This document shows, one piece after another, positions 24,813 through 33,391 of a DNA stretch of 34,374 nucleotides. Numbering within the stretch: position 1 is the stretch's first letter; each line of letters opens with the position of its first letter. The notes beneath the pieces are model-generated. The model did no database searches, had not been told where the DNA came from, and saw only the letters and a list, made by a program, of their open reading frames with translations. This stretch comes from Dehalococcoidia bacterium. GTDB taxonomy: Bacteria > Chloroflexota > Dehalococcoidia > GIF9 > AB-539-J10. A program made the translations under genes and the position numbers. The stretch is from the NCBI GenBank assembly GCA_021162245.1, contig JAGGZD010000121.1, positions 1 to 34,374 on the forward strand. The letters run 5' to 3'.

Positions 24813-25988
24813 TCACAATGTGGGCAGTTCCTTGCCCACATCAGCCAGCGATTGAATTTTTCTGTGGCTTTCTTCTATTTGACCTTTATGCTCCTGTCCA
24901 TATTTAACAGCTTTCTCATAAAGGTCCTTGATTTTAGGCACGGAAGAGAGTTGAGATACTATCAAGGTGATATCAATGAAATGTTTTTCACCAGGGAAGT
25001 CGCCGCCTCTGATTAAAGCAGTGGGCGACATCTCTTTGATATAATCGCTAATGCTTTTGACCATGTCCATGTTCATTTCCTTGGCTGGCCCAGATATAAT
25101 ATATGTAATTCTGGCAGCTTCACCAGGGTCACAGCTAATAGATAGATCAGATAGTGTAGCGTCCAGAGCCTGAGAACCCCGAAAGCTTTCCACAGCCTTC
25201 TCGTGGAAGTTTTTCTTTTTTATTTCCCAGGGGAAACGAAATGACGGCAGCGGAGTTCTCCCAATTCCAATAGCTGTCCAGCCTTCCAATGTGGCAATAA
25301 TATCTCCTGCATCTACAGTTCTGGAGCCCACAAATTTGCGTTTAGTTATTTCACCAGCGCACATCAAGTCGTAGAAGGGCTCGGCAATATGTCGGTTTAT
25401 CTTCTCTATGTTGTTAGCCAGACTGGCGTCTTTTCTAACATACCTCTGGTTATCAGCCAGGAAAACAGCATCAGCTATATCATATACCGATTTGAGACAG
25501 GTGCCCGTATTGTATACGCTTCTGGTCTCACTGCTAATCTCATGCTCAAACGGCAATACAATAAGGGCATAAATCGGTTTGTTGAGATACCTCTCCTTAA
25601 TCATCTGAGCAATCACAGGTAATGCACCTGAGCCAGTGCCACCAGCAGCACCACCAATGAGCAAAAAAGCATGTGTTTCATAAAATGTTGGTTCTGCCTT
25701 TATAGCATCCATTACCTTGTCACCATCTTCCCTGGCCAATTGAGCACCTATTTCGTTTATCTTGCCCACACCATGCCCCAATGTCTGGCGCAACCCGATG
25801 AGTATACTATGCATATAGTCCTTCTTGATAAACCTCAATCCGGTTAAATCTGCCTGGTCACTGTTCACAGCGACTATATCTGGCGCTATGGTCGCCCTGC
25901 GCTCAGTTTGTGCCTTGAGATTAAGCCTGGCGAACTGATCAGCAATACGGCAACCACACTGTCCTAACCCGATAACTGTTAGTTTCAT
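24813..25988 (-). CDS. Tubulin/FtsZ-superfamily GTPase (CetZ-like)
   Basis: A 391-aa protein of the tubulin superfamily that is not canonical FtsZ. The N-terminus, VIGLGQCGCRIADQF, holds a GQCG T1 loop as in tubulin and CetZ-like proteins. The tubulin signature GGTGSG is at residues 116-121 in GGAAGGTGSGALP. The T7 catalytic pair appears as Asp226-x2-Asp229 (VDAGD), so GTP hydrolysis on polymerisation is plausible. The FtsZ C-terminal FtsA/ZipA-binding peptide is absent; the last 40 residues are charged and helical. Roles in cell shape or filament formation are inferred from the archaeal CetZ family. The start has GAGGAGG. A 16-bp palindrome lies over its probable promoter. Confidence 0.85.
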   Translation of the reverse strand: MKLTVIGLGQCGCRIADQFARLNLKAQTERRATIAPDIVAVNSDQADLTGLRFIKKDYMHSILIGLRQTLGHGVGKINEIGAQLAREDGDKVMDAIKAEPTFYETHAFLLIGGAAGGTGSGALPVIAQMIKERYLNKPIYALIVLPFEHEISSETRSVYNTGTCLKSVYDIADAVFLADNQRYVRKDASLANNIEKINRHIAEPFYDLMCAGEITKRKFVGSRTVDAGDIIATLEGWTAIGIGRTPLPSFRFPWEIKKKNFHEKAVESFRGSQALDATLSDLSISCDPGEAARITYIISGPAKEMNMDMVKSISDYIKEMSPTALIRGGDFPGEKHFIDITLIVSQLSSVPKIKDLYEKAVKYGQEHKGQIEESHRKIQSLADVGKELPTL

Positions 25989-26009
25989 TTTAATCCTCCT
26001 CGTTTAATA

Positions 26010-26025
26010 TACTTTACATAAAGTA
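26010..26025. promoter_or_regulatory. Palindrome over the probable promoter of the tubulin-like gene
   Basis: TACTTTACATAAAGTA at 26010-26025 has two 7-bp arms around a 2-base centre. On the minus strand, TTGACC (26042-26037) stands 18 bases before TGTAAA (26018-26013), so the palindrome would cover the -10 element, 22-37 bases before the start codon. This is a typical place for a repressor operator. The palindrome is seen; the operator role is inferred. Confidence 0.4.
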
Positions 26026-26077
26026 ACATACATTCTGGTCAAAAGTTACACAAATTATAGTTTATGCAACTTTTGAT

Positions 26078-27751
26078 TTAATCATAAGATCCTCTTCTTC
26101 TGATGAGGAGATAAACTAGAGCGCCAATGAGCACTGCTATTAAAGAAGCAATAGATATAAGCGCCCAGAAGGGCAACAGCCCGGTTTTGAAGGAATGAAC
26201 AACGCTCCATACGGATTCATTTTGAGCATTATCAACTGCTTTTACCCTCCAATAGTAGGTGCCATAAAATAAAGCACTATTTTCAGGGAGAGTATAACTA
26301 ACTGTATTTACTCCTGAAGCGGAAGTCAGTTCTGCCACTGCTAAATTCCGGGAAAATAATGTAGCTTCCGTAGTAAAATTTTCGCTACTGGCTATTTGCA
26401 AGCAATAATAGTTAATCCCACTGTCGTCCACTACGCTTTGCCATTCGAATGCAGGGGTAAATTTCCTGCCTATTACAGAGCCGACCCTTTCCTCAGCGGT
26501 TGGAGATGTGAGAACAGGGGCAGCTGGTGCAACTGATTCCATGGTGAAGTTTTCGCTACGTTCGTCAGAGCCACAAGTGGCTTTTACTATGTGATTCCCA
26601 TGTGTTCCTGTAGCCTCAAAGCTTACGCCTGAGAAGCTGCCATTGCTCTGGGTAGTTCTGCTACCCATGGTCACTCCATCATAAGTGATAATTACTGACG
26701 TGTTCTTGGGGAAGCCACTGCCGCTGACGGATAAAGTTGTTCCCACATGCCCCTGGGTAGGAGATAATGTTAATCCGGGCACTATCTCAAATTCCACTTC
26801 TTCAATATCGTCTTTATCAGTATGGCTACCCTCGGCCGTTATATCATATTTACCTTTGGCAAGTTGAGGCACATCAAAGGTCTCCTCCCAGCAACCATCA
26901 TCATCAGCCTCGATGCCACTGACTATCGTGTCATTATCGAACAGTATTTTAATGTTTATTTCGTCTTCCGCAAATCCGTTGCCTGTTACCGTTACAGCCT
27001 CGCCATGTGAGCCACTTTCCGGATCCACGCTTATACCCGGCATTACCTGAAAGGTAGCTTCCTCGACATCCTTCTCGTCAGTATCATGACCCTCGGCTGA
27101 AATGTCATGCTTACCCTTGGTAACAGTGGGCACCTCAAAAGTTCCCTCCCATGTGCCATATTCATTTGCTTCAAATTGTTCGTCTGATACCACATCGCCC
27201 TCGAACAATATATCGATATCCTCTTCATCTTCAGCAAACCCGGTGCCTTTCACCGTGACTTCGATTCCCGTTGCCCCTTTGGCATCATCGGGGTCATCTA
27301 TTTCATCGCCTGCTACCTCTATTATTTCCACTTTTGGTTTTACAGTGAAGTCCTTTGAGTATTTTTCATCGTCTTCAACATCATCATCATCATCCACTGA
27401 ACTTCCCAGGTCTTTATCGCAAATCGTGATTGTGTGTTTCCCACTGCAGCTCTCTGGGATGAGGAATTTATCGTCCTTGGTGCTGTAGTCATAGTCTTCC
27501 GTATTCGATTCAAACTCAAAATCACGGTCCTCCAGCACCTCTACCCATTCGTTGGTATCCAGCTGGTAGTAAACCCAGTAATCATCATGTCTCTCGCATG
27601 AGCCCGTGATATACACTTCCTCCCCAACAGTGCCACTGCTTGGATGTAGCGACATACTGGTGATATCAGCAGCTTGCACAGGTGTAGCCATTGCAGGAAT
27701 GGCAATAATGCAGGCAAGTAAAGCAATAAGCAGCCGAGATAGTAATTTCAT
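26078..27751 (-). CDS. Surface protein with IPT/TIG-like repeats and C-terminal membrane anchor
   Basis: A 557-aa exported protein. A Sec signal peptide (LLSRLLIALLACIIAIPAMA region, cleavage near VQA) is followed by about four Ig-like repeats of 75-90 residues, each opening with a pattern such as SGTVGEEVYITG, GATGIEVTVKGTGF, SHGEAVTVTGNGF or GHVGTTLSVSGSGF. Repeats two and three are close copies (GFAEDE, then KGKHDISAEG / KGKYDITAEG). An acidic run DDDDDVEDDE near residue 135 may bind calcium. A fibronectin III-like domain (about 410-520, with YYWRVKAVDNAQNES) precedes a transmembrane helix and RRR tail. It is probably displayed on the cell surface. AGGAGG precedes the start. Confidence 0.8.
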   Translation of the reverse strand: MKLLSRLLIALLACIIAIPAMATPVQAADITSMSLHPSSGTVGEEVYITGSCERHDDYWVYYQLDTNEWVEVLEDRDFEFESNTEDYDYSTKDDKFLIPESCSGKHTITICDKDLGSSVDDDDDVEDDEKYSKDFTVKPKVEIIEVAGDEIDDPDDAKGATGIEVTVKGTGFAEDEEDIDILFEGDVVSDEQFEANEYGTWEGTFEVPTVTKGKHDISAEGHDTDEKDVEEATFQVMPGISVDPESGSHGEAVTVTGNGFAEDEINIKILFDNDTIVSGIEADDDGCWEETFDVPQLAKGKYDITAEGSHTDKDDIEEVEFEIVPGLTLSPTQGHVGTTLSVSGSGFPKNTSVIITYDGVTMGSRTTQSNGSFSGVSFEATGTHGNHIVKATCGSDERSENFTMESVAPAAPVLTSPTAEERVGSVIGRKFTPAFEWQSVVDDSGINYYCLQIASSENFTTEATLFSRNLAVAELTSASGVNTVSYTLPENSALFYGTYYWRVKAVDNAQNESVWSVVHSFKTGLLPFWALISIASLIAVLIGALVYLLIRRRGSYD

Positions 27752-27955
27752 TTAACAGTCCTCCTAATCATATTAGTTTGTATTATATACGCTAACCATA
27801 TTATAAACGAAAATATAGCACAAAAGTAAATAGCAAGGGAATAATATCTACCAATTTCCTTTTTGCCATCGCAAATTTTATGCGCTGTGAGACACTAGAT
27901 AGTTCCTCGCAATTTGTTTGATTAAGCTGCTTAGCAATGGTAGAATATGCCTTTC
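27752..27955. other. Divergent AT-rich spacer
   Basis: A 204-base spacer between the surface protein gene (minus) and tRNA-Arg (plus). On the minus strand it carries TAATATG- and TATAAT-like hexamers upstream of the surface gene (two TATAAT copies within 27784-27810) without a convincing -35. The tRNA promoter is listed separately. Confidence 0.4.
27918..27946 (+). promoter_or_regulatory. Promoter of tRNA-Arg and possibly the por operon
   Basis: TTGATT at 27918-27923, a 17-base spacer, and TAGAAT at 27941-27946 form a near-consensus pair. The predicted start of transcription is only a few bases before the tRNA. No other promoter is visible ahead of the porGD start codon, so it may also drive the operon. 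Confidence 0.6.
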
Positions 27956-28027
27956 GCCCCTGTAGCTCAGAGGATAGAGCGCTGGCCTCCGGAGCCAGAT
28001 GCAAGGGTTCGAGTCCCTTCAGGGGTA
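27956..28027 (+). tRNA. tRNA-Arg (anticodon CCG)
   Basis: A 72-base cloverleaf: acceptor GCCCCTG/CAGGGGT with a G-U first pair, D-arm GCTC/GAGC, anticodon stem CTGGC/GCCAG around loop CTCCGGA (anticodon CCG), and T-arm AAGGG/CCCTT around TTCGAGT. The CCA is not encoded. The next start codon is only 18 bases downstream. Confidence 0.95.
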
Positions 28028-28045
28028 TAGCAAAAGTTGTAAGTG

Positions 28046-28921
28046 ATGAATGATATTACAGAAATTCGCTGGCATGGCAGAGGAGGACAGGGAGCAGTAA
28101 CATCTGCGGAACTTCTGGCTTTAACCGCAATTAAAGAAGGTAATATTGCTCAAGCTTTTCCCAGTTTCGGCCCAGAGAGGAGAGGGGCTCCAGTCATAGC
28201 TTTCAATCGCATTAGTGCAGGTAAACCTATCAGATCCAGAGCTGCCATTGCTGAACCTGATATCGTTGTAGTATTAGATCCTGGCTTACTTGGTATTATT
28301 GATGTTACCCGAGGACTCAGGGATGGTGGTGTTCTCATAGTAAATAGCTCAAAAGGATTAGCCACCGTAAATTCAGAAATTGGTGGCCCATGGAAATTAG
28401 CGGTAGTAGATGCTACTGCTATCGCACGGGATATACTGAAGAGACCTATTGTCAACACTGCTATGCTGGGAGCCCTGATAAAGGCAACTGGTGTAGTTAA
28501 TCTGGAGTCCTTGACTCAGCCGCTGGAAGAGAGATTTGGTAAATTAAGTGAAATTAATGTTCAGGCTTGCAGTAAAGCATATAAAGAAGCCGTCGTAATG
28601 GAATACTCCCCCGGCGTTAAGAAAGCCGAAAAAGTCTATCCCATCGAGAAAAGCCTATCATGGAAAGAACTAAACCTTGGCTTTGTGGTAACTGAGATGG
28701 GGAATGCCAGGAGCTACCGAACTGGATATTGGAAATCAGAACGCCCCGTGAGAGATAACGCGAAATGTATTAAATGTGGTATGTGTGCTCTCTTTTGCCC
28801 TGAAGATTGTATTCACCAGGACGCGGAGGGCTATTTTGAAGCTGATGAATTTTATTGTAAAGGATGTGGCATTTGTGCTCGTGAGTGCTGGACAGGAGCC
28901 ATAACTATGGTCGAGGCATAG
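28046..28921 (+). CDS. porG: 2-oxoacid:ferredoxin oxidoreductase gamma-delta fusion (PorGD)
   Basis: A 291-aa fusion of the gamma subunit and the ferredoxin-like delta subunit of a pyruvate/2-oxoisovalerate-type oxidoreductase. The gamma part starts with WHGRGGQGAVTSAELLA (GRGGQG) and contains PSFGPERRGAPV; the C-terminal 60 residues hold two [4Fe-4S] motifs, CIKCGMCALFC and CKGCGICAREC. The second subunit is usually separate, but this fusion is common in bacteria and archaea. I use the ATG at 28046; a GTG directly before it (28043) would add one residue. The ribosome site is weak. It opens the six-gene operon 18 bases after tRNA-Arg. Confidence 0.9.
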   Translation: MNDITEIRWHGRGGQGAVTSAELLALTAIKEGNIAQAFPSFGPERRGAPVIAFNRISAGKPIRSRAAIAEPDIVVVLDPGLLGIIDVTRGLRDGGVLIVNSSKGLATVNSEIGGPWKLAVVDATAIARDILKRPIVNTAMLGALIKATGVVNLESLTQPLEERFGKLSEINVQACSKAYKEAVVMEYSPGVKKAEKVYPIEKSLSWKELNLGFVVTEMGNARSYRTGYWKSERPVRDNAKCIKCGMCALFCPEDCIHQDAEGYFEADEFYCKGCGICARECWTGAITMVEA

Positions 28922-28924
28922 AAA

Positions 28925-30100
28925 ATGGAGAGAAGAGTAGCTTTTGAATCCTCGTTTGCTATAGCAGAAGCAGTCAAAATGGCTGATATCGACGTCTGTG
29001 CAGCTTATCCCATTACCCCTCAGACCCACATTGTAGAACGAGTGGCACAACTGGTTGCTAATGGTGAACTGGATGCAAATTATATACCTGTTGAATCAGA
29101 GCATTCAGCATTGAGCGCCTGCCTTGGCTCTTCGGCAGCAGGCGGACGGACTTTCACCGCCACCGCTGGCCAGGGGCTGGAGTTAATGCACGAAGTGGTA
29201 TATGTAGCATCAGGGATGCGGCTACCTATAGTTATGTCTGTGTGTAACAGAGCATTGTCAGTGCCATTAAGTATCTGGGGAGACCACTCCGATGTTATGT
29301 CTGTTCGCGACACAGGCTGGATTCAGATATTTGCAGAGAATGCTCAGCAGGCTTTCGATTTGACTTTATGTGCTTTCCACATTGCTGAAGACCCTGCGGT
29401 TCTTCTTCCTACCATGATTCATATCGATGGTTTTCACCTATCACACGTCATTGAACCAGTCTTGCTTCCTGAACAGGAGAAGGTAACTAGATTTCTTCCC
29501 AAATATCATCACCCCTTTGCTCTGGATGTAAATAACCCAGCAGCTATGGGGGATTTTGCTCTACCTGACCTTTATACTGAGGCTAAGGTGGCGCATGATA
29601 TGGCTTTGCGAAACTCTATAAAGGTAATTCTGCAAGTATGGCAGAAGTTTGGAGAGGAATTCGGACGTGAATATTCACCAGTGGAAACCTATGGAGCAGA
29701 GGATGCAGATATTTTACTTCTGACTATGGGAAGTTTTAGCGAAGTGGCTATGGAGGCTATAGACAGACTCAAGAGAGCGGGAGAGAAAGTGGGCCTGGTG
29801 AGGTTACGTCTGTGGCGGCCATTTCCCTTTGAGCAATTCCGCCAAACTGTGGGTCGAGCAAAATTGCTCATCGTTCTTGACCGTGCCCTTTCCGTTGGTG
29901 GCCCAGGGCCTGTTTGCTCTGAAGTACAGGCTGCCTTATATCATTTGAAAGAAAGACCTCAGGTTATTGGTTTTATTGGCGGATTGGGGGGTAGAGATAT
30001 ATCAGTTGAAGGCTTTCAAAATATGATACACCGCGGAATGGATAAAGCTAGTCAAGGCAAACCTGGTGAAATCGAAGTGTTTGATGTGAGGGAGAAATAA
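28925..30100 (+). CDS. porA: 2-oxoacid:ferredoxin oxidoreductase alpha subunit (PorA)
   Basis: The 391-aa alpha subunit, with the pyrimidine-binding domain opening AAYPITPQTHI, the ESEHSALSACLGSSAAGGRTFT region (seen as ESEHSA and GRTFTATAGQG), and the C-terminal transketolase-like domain with RLRLWRPFPFEQ. It binds thiamine diphosphate at the interface with PorB. It starts three bases after the porGD stop and shares a base with the porB start (TAATG). Substrate preference between pyruvate, 2-oxoisovalerate and 2-oxoglutarate cannot be read by eye. Confidence 0.92.
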   Translation: MERRVAFESSFAIAEAVKMADIDVCAAYPITPQTHIVERVAQLVANGELDANYIPVESEHSALSACLGSSAAGGRTFTATAGQGLELMHEVVYVASGMRLPIVMSVCNRALSVPLSIWGDHSDVMSVRDTGWIQIFAENAQQAFDLTLCAFHIAEDPAVLLPTMIHIDGFHLSHVIEPVLLPEQEKVTRFLPKYHHPFALDVNNPAAMGDFALPDLYTEAKVAHDMALRNSIKVILQVWQKFGEEFGREYSPVETYGAEDADILLLTMGSFSEVAMEAIDRLKRAGEKVGLVRLRLWRPFPFEQFRQTVGRAKLLIVLDRALSVGGPGPVCSEVQAALYHLKERPQVIGFIGGLGGRDISVEGFQNMIHRGMDKASQGKPGEIEVFDVREK

Positions 30101-31020
30101 TGGAAACTCTGAGCATATATGCGCCTCGTCTGGTAACAAAGAGGCAAAGCTTGACCCCGGGGCATCGTGCCTGTTCAGGGTGTGGCGAGGCTCTGGCGTT
30201 GAAGTTTGTGATGAAAGCTTTGGGACGGGATGTGATCGTTGTTATGTCCACTGGCTGTATGGAAATTATATCCTCGCAACTTCCTTACACTGCGTGGGAG
30301 GTTCCCTGGATTCACACCTTGTTCGAGAATGCTGCCACGGTGGCTACAGGCGTGGAATCTGCCAGAAAAGCTCTAGCTCGCAAAGGAGCTTCTTTGCCCA
30401 AAGCTAAGGTAGTAGCTATAGGCGGAGATGGAGCAACTTTTGATATTGGCCTCGGGGCCTTATCTGGCGCTTTTGAGAGAGGACATGATTTTCTCTATGT
30501 TTGCCTTGATAACGAGGCTTATATGAATACAGGCATTCAAAGGTCGAGTGCCACTCCATACGGTGCTTCAACTACCACCCAACCGGCGGGCAAAGCCAGT
30601 TTTGGACAAAGCACATGGAAGAAAAATATGCCAGCTATCGCTGTAGCTCATGATATTGCCTACGTAGCTACTGCTTCTGCAAGTTATCCCTTCGATCTTA
30701 TGAACAAGGTAAAAAAGGCAATAGCAGTAGAGGGCCCAAGTTACCTTCACATATTTGCTGTTTGCCCTACAGGCTGGCGAATTCCTACCGATATGACCAT
30801 AAGGGTGGGCAGGCTGGCAGTAGAAACAGGTGTTTTTCCCCTTTATGAAGTGGAGAATGGAAAATATAGCTTGAATTATGATCCACCGCAGCTGCGTCCT
30901 GTTATAGATTATCTGAAACCCCAGGGGAGATTCAGACATCTTACACCAGAGATGGTGGATAAAATACAACAGCGAGTAAACAAGGAGTATGCCAGAATTA
31001 AGGAGAAAGCTGCTCAATGA
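30100..31020 (+). CDS. porB: 2-oxoacid:ferredoxin oxidoreductase beta subunit (PorB)
   Basis: The 306-aa beta subunit with the diphosphate-binding motif GGDGATFDIG (near residue 107) and DNEAYMNTG downstream. The proximal [4Fe-4S] ligands are visible as Cys25 and Cys28 in ACSGCGE, a cysteine in STGCME and another in VCPTGWRIP. It has no N-terminal ferredoxin extension, as expected when the delta subunit is fused to gamma. Its end overlaps the next gene (ATGA). Confidence 0.93.
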   Translation: METLSIYAPRLVTKRQSLTPGHRACSGCGEALALKFVMKALGRDVIVVMSTGCMEIISSQLPYTAWEVPWIHTLFENAATVATGVESARKALARKGASLPKAKVVAIGGDGATFDIGLGALSGAFERGHDFLYVCLDNEAYMNTGIQRSSATPYGASTTTQPAGKASFGQSTWKKNMPAIAVAHDIAYVATASASYPFDLMNKVKKAIAVEGPSYLHIFAVCPTGWRIPTDMTIRVGRLAVETGVFPLYEVENGKYSLNYDPPQLRPVIDYLKPQGRFRHLTPEMVDKIQQRVNKEYARIKEKAAQ

Positions 31021-31508
31021 CCAGAGAAAAAACAGGCGCTGATCGTAGTGAAATTAAGGATAAGCAGGAAGTTGCTGCCATTATTGATAAATACAAGGCT
31101 GAAGAAGGCCAATTGATTGCTATATTGCAAGATATCCAGTCCAGCTTTTATTATTTGCCCAAGGAAGCTTTAGTGCAAGTAAGTGAGGCTGTAAATGTTC
31201 CGTTAAGCAGGGTATATAGCGTAGCTACTTTCTTCAAAGCTTTCAGCCTTGAACCTAAAGGCAGGCATACAGTTAGTGTTTGTCTGGGAACTGCCTGTCA
31301 TGTTAGAGGTGCACCTAAAGTGTTGGAGCAAATTGAACGAGAATTAAAAATTAACGCAGGGGAAACAACGAGCGACTTTAAGTTCACATTGGAAACGGTG
31401 AATTGCATGGGGTGTTGTGCCCTGGGTCCAGTAGTGAGGATTAATGGCAAATACTTTGGGCAAATAAACACCGGTCAAATTGCCTCGATATTAAGTAAAT
31501 ATGGATAA
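31017..31508 (+). CDS. NuoE/HndA-like [2Fe-2S] thioredoxin-fold subunit
   Basis: A 163-aa protein of the complex I 24-kDa/NuoE and NADP-hydrogenase HndA family. The [2Fe-2S] ligands are Cys89 and Cys94 (CLGTAC) and Cys130 and Cys134 (CMGCC). The helical N-terminal half, with LLPKEAL-like and VPLSRVYSVATFFKAF segments, is typical. The protein relays electrons to or from the NuoF-like flavoprotein. The start overlaps porB (ATGA), and the stop overlaps nuoF by 8 bases, so the diaphorase module is translationally coupled to the oxidoreductase. Confidence 0.92.
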   Translation: MTREKTGADRSEIKDKQEVAAIIDKYKAEEGQLIAILQDIQSSFYYLPKEALVQVSEAVNVPLSRVYSVATFFKAFSLEPKGRHTVSVCLGTACHVRGAPKVLEQIERELKINAGETTSDFKFTLETVNCMGCCALGPVVRINGKYFGQINTGQIASILSKYG

Positions 31509-33384
31509 TTATAGGAGTCTGTTAGTGAGCAGAATTAACTCTTTACATGACCTGGAAAATCTAAGAAGTAAGATACAGGGGAACGAAGGAGAGAGAAGCA
31601 AGCCACTCATTACCATATGCAATGGCACAGGGTGTCATGCCAGTGGATGTGTAGAGGTTACGGAGGCTATTAGGCAGGAGATAGCAACTCAGAATCTCAC
31701 CGATAAAATTAACATAAAAACTACAGGGTGCCATGGTTTCTGCGAAAGAGGGCCGATTGTTATCATCCAGCCCGGCGATATCTTTTACCAAAAGGTAGAG
31801 GTAAAAGATATACCTCAAATTATAAAGCATACTGTCATTGATGGCAGAATTATTGATAGATTGTTGTATGTTGACCCTGCCAGCGGAAGAAAATACATCC
31901 ATCCTGCAGAGATACCTTTTTATAAAAGACAGAAAAGAATCATCTTCGGCAATAACGGCGAAATTGACCCCAGGAATATTGAGGATTATATTGTTTTAGG
32001 TGGCTATTCGGCTTTAGCTAAGGTGCTCTCTTATTGGACTCCACAACAGACGATAGAGGAGATTAGACGTTCAGGTTTGAGAGGACGTGGTGGTGGAGGG
32101 TTTTCTACGGGACAGAAATGGCAATCCTGTCACGATGCTCCAGGAGAACCCAAGTATGTCATAGCTAATTGTGATGAAGGTGATCCAGGAGTTTACTCTA
32201 ACAGAAGCTTACTTGAAGGTAATCCGCATAGTGTTCTTGAAGGGCTAATAATATGTGCTCATGCTATTGGCTCTCATGAAGGCTATATTTATGTGCGCAA
32301 CGAATACCCCTTAGCAGTGGAAAATGCCACGATAGCTATCGAGCAAGCAAGACAGCTAGGTCTTTTGGGTGAAAATATCCTTGGCTCTGGCTTTGACTTC
32401 ATTGTCCACATTAACAGGGGTGGTGGTGCCTTTGTTTGCGGCGAATCAACCGCCTTAATGGCTTCTCTGGAAGGCAAAACAGGAGAACCCAGAGCTAAAT
32501 ATACCCACACGGCGGAAAAAGGCTTGTGGGATAAACCCAGTAACTTAAATAATGTGGAAACTCTGGCAAATGTGCCTTTAATAATTAATAAAGGGGCTGA
32601 TTGGTTTAACACTATAGGCACTGAAGGAAGTAAAGGAACAAAAATTTTCTCGCTGGTAGGAAAGGTAAACAACACAGGACTGGTAGAGATACCTATGGGA
32701 ATGACATTGCGGCAAGTTATCTATGATATTGGGGGAGGCATAAAAGATGGGAAGAAATTCAAAGGTGTACAGACTGGAGGCCCCTCTGGTGGTGTTATTC
32801 CTGAAAGCATGCTTGATATGCCTGTGGATTTTGATGAACTGAGCAAGGCAGGCTCAATGATGGGTTCAGGTGGCATGATTGTTATGGATGAAGATACCTG
32901 CATGGTGGATACCGCTAAATATTTTCTCACTTTTCTTGAGGAGGAATCATGTGGTAAATGTGTACCATGTCGTGAGGGCATAAAAAGAATGCGCCAGATA
33001 TTGAATAACATCACTGAAGGTAAAGGGGAACAGGGAGATATTGAACTTCTGCAACGTTTATCTGCTACCTTGCAGGATTGCTCATTATGCGCTTTGGGTA
33101 AAACTGCTCCTAATCCTGTGCTTTCCACCATTCGTTATTTTAGAGATGAATATGAAGCACACATCAAAGAGAAGAAATGCCCTGCCGGTGTGTGTAAAAC
33201 CTTGATTCAATATTACATAAAAGAGGATAAATGCCCAGGATGTCGACTTTGTGAAAAAGCTTGCCCTGTAGAAGCCATAACTTTCACGGGTAAGAAAAAA
33301 CCAGTAGCATTGGACCAGAGCAAATGTATCAAGTGTGGTATCTGTAAAGATGTTTGTAAATTGGGAGCTGTGGGCATAAGGTAA
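31501..33384 (+). CDS. NuoF/HndC-like NAD(P)H-binding flavoprotein with extra ferredoxin domain
   Basis: A 627-aa FMN subunit. Domains in order: a [2Fe-2S] thioredoxin-like domain (CNGTGC and CHGFC, about residues 35-85), the 51-kDa core with the FMN/NAD segment GLRGRGGGGFSTG and CGESTALMASLEG, the N3 [4Fe-4S] site ESCGKCVPCREG with a distant cysteine in CSLCALG, and a C-terminal ferredoxin with CPGCRLCEKAC and CIKCGICKDVC. This domain order matches HndC and bifurcating hydrogenase subunits rather than plain complex I NuoF. It would exchange electrons between NAD(P)H and ferredoxin-type carriers. No hydrogenase gene follows in the window. Confidence 0.93.
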   Translation: MDNYRSLLVSRINSLHDLENLRSKIQGNEGERSKPLITICNGTGCHASGCVEVTEAIRQEIATQNLTDKINIKTTGCHGFCERGPIVIIQPGDIFYQKVEVKDIPQIIKHTVIDGRIIDRLLYVDPASGRKYIHPAEIPFYKRQKRIIFGNNGEIDPRNIEDYIVLGGYSALAKVLSYWTPQQTIEEIRRSGLRGRGGGGFSTGQKWQSCHDAPGEPKYVIANCDEGDPGVYSNRSLLEGNPHSVLEGLIICAHAIGSHEGYIYVRNEYPLAVENATIAIEQARQLGLLGENILGSGFDFIVHINRGGGAFVCGESTALMASLEGKTGEPRAKYTHTAEKGLWDKPSNLNNVETLANVPLIINKGADWFNTIGTEGSKGTKIFSLVGKVNNTGLVEIPMGMTLRQVIYDIGGGIKDGKKFKGVQTGGPSGGVIPESMLDMPVDFDELSKAGSMMGSGGMIVMDEDTCMVDTAKYFLTFLEEESCGKCVPCREGIKRMRQILNNITEGKGEQGDIELLQRLSATLQDCSLCALGKTAPNPVLSTIRYFRDEYEAHIKEKKCPAGVCKTLIQYYIKEDKCPGCRLCEKACPVEAITFTGKKKPVALDQSKCIKCGICKDVCKLGAVGIR

Positions 33385-33391
33385 ATCAACA

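Noticed and set aside
27102-27488. 128-aa plus-strand ORF inside the surface protein gene
   Set aside because: Its serine-rich low-complexity sequence is the reverse reading of acidic codons in the real gene.
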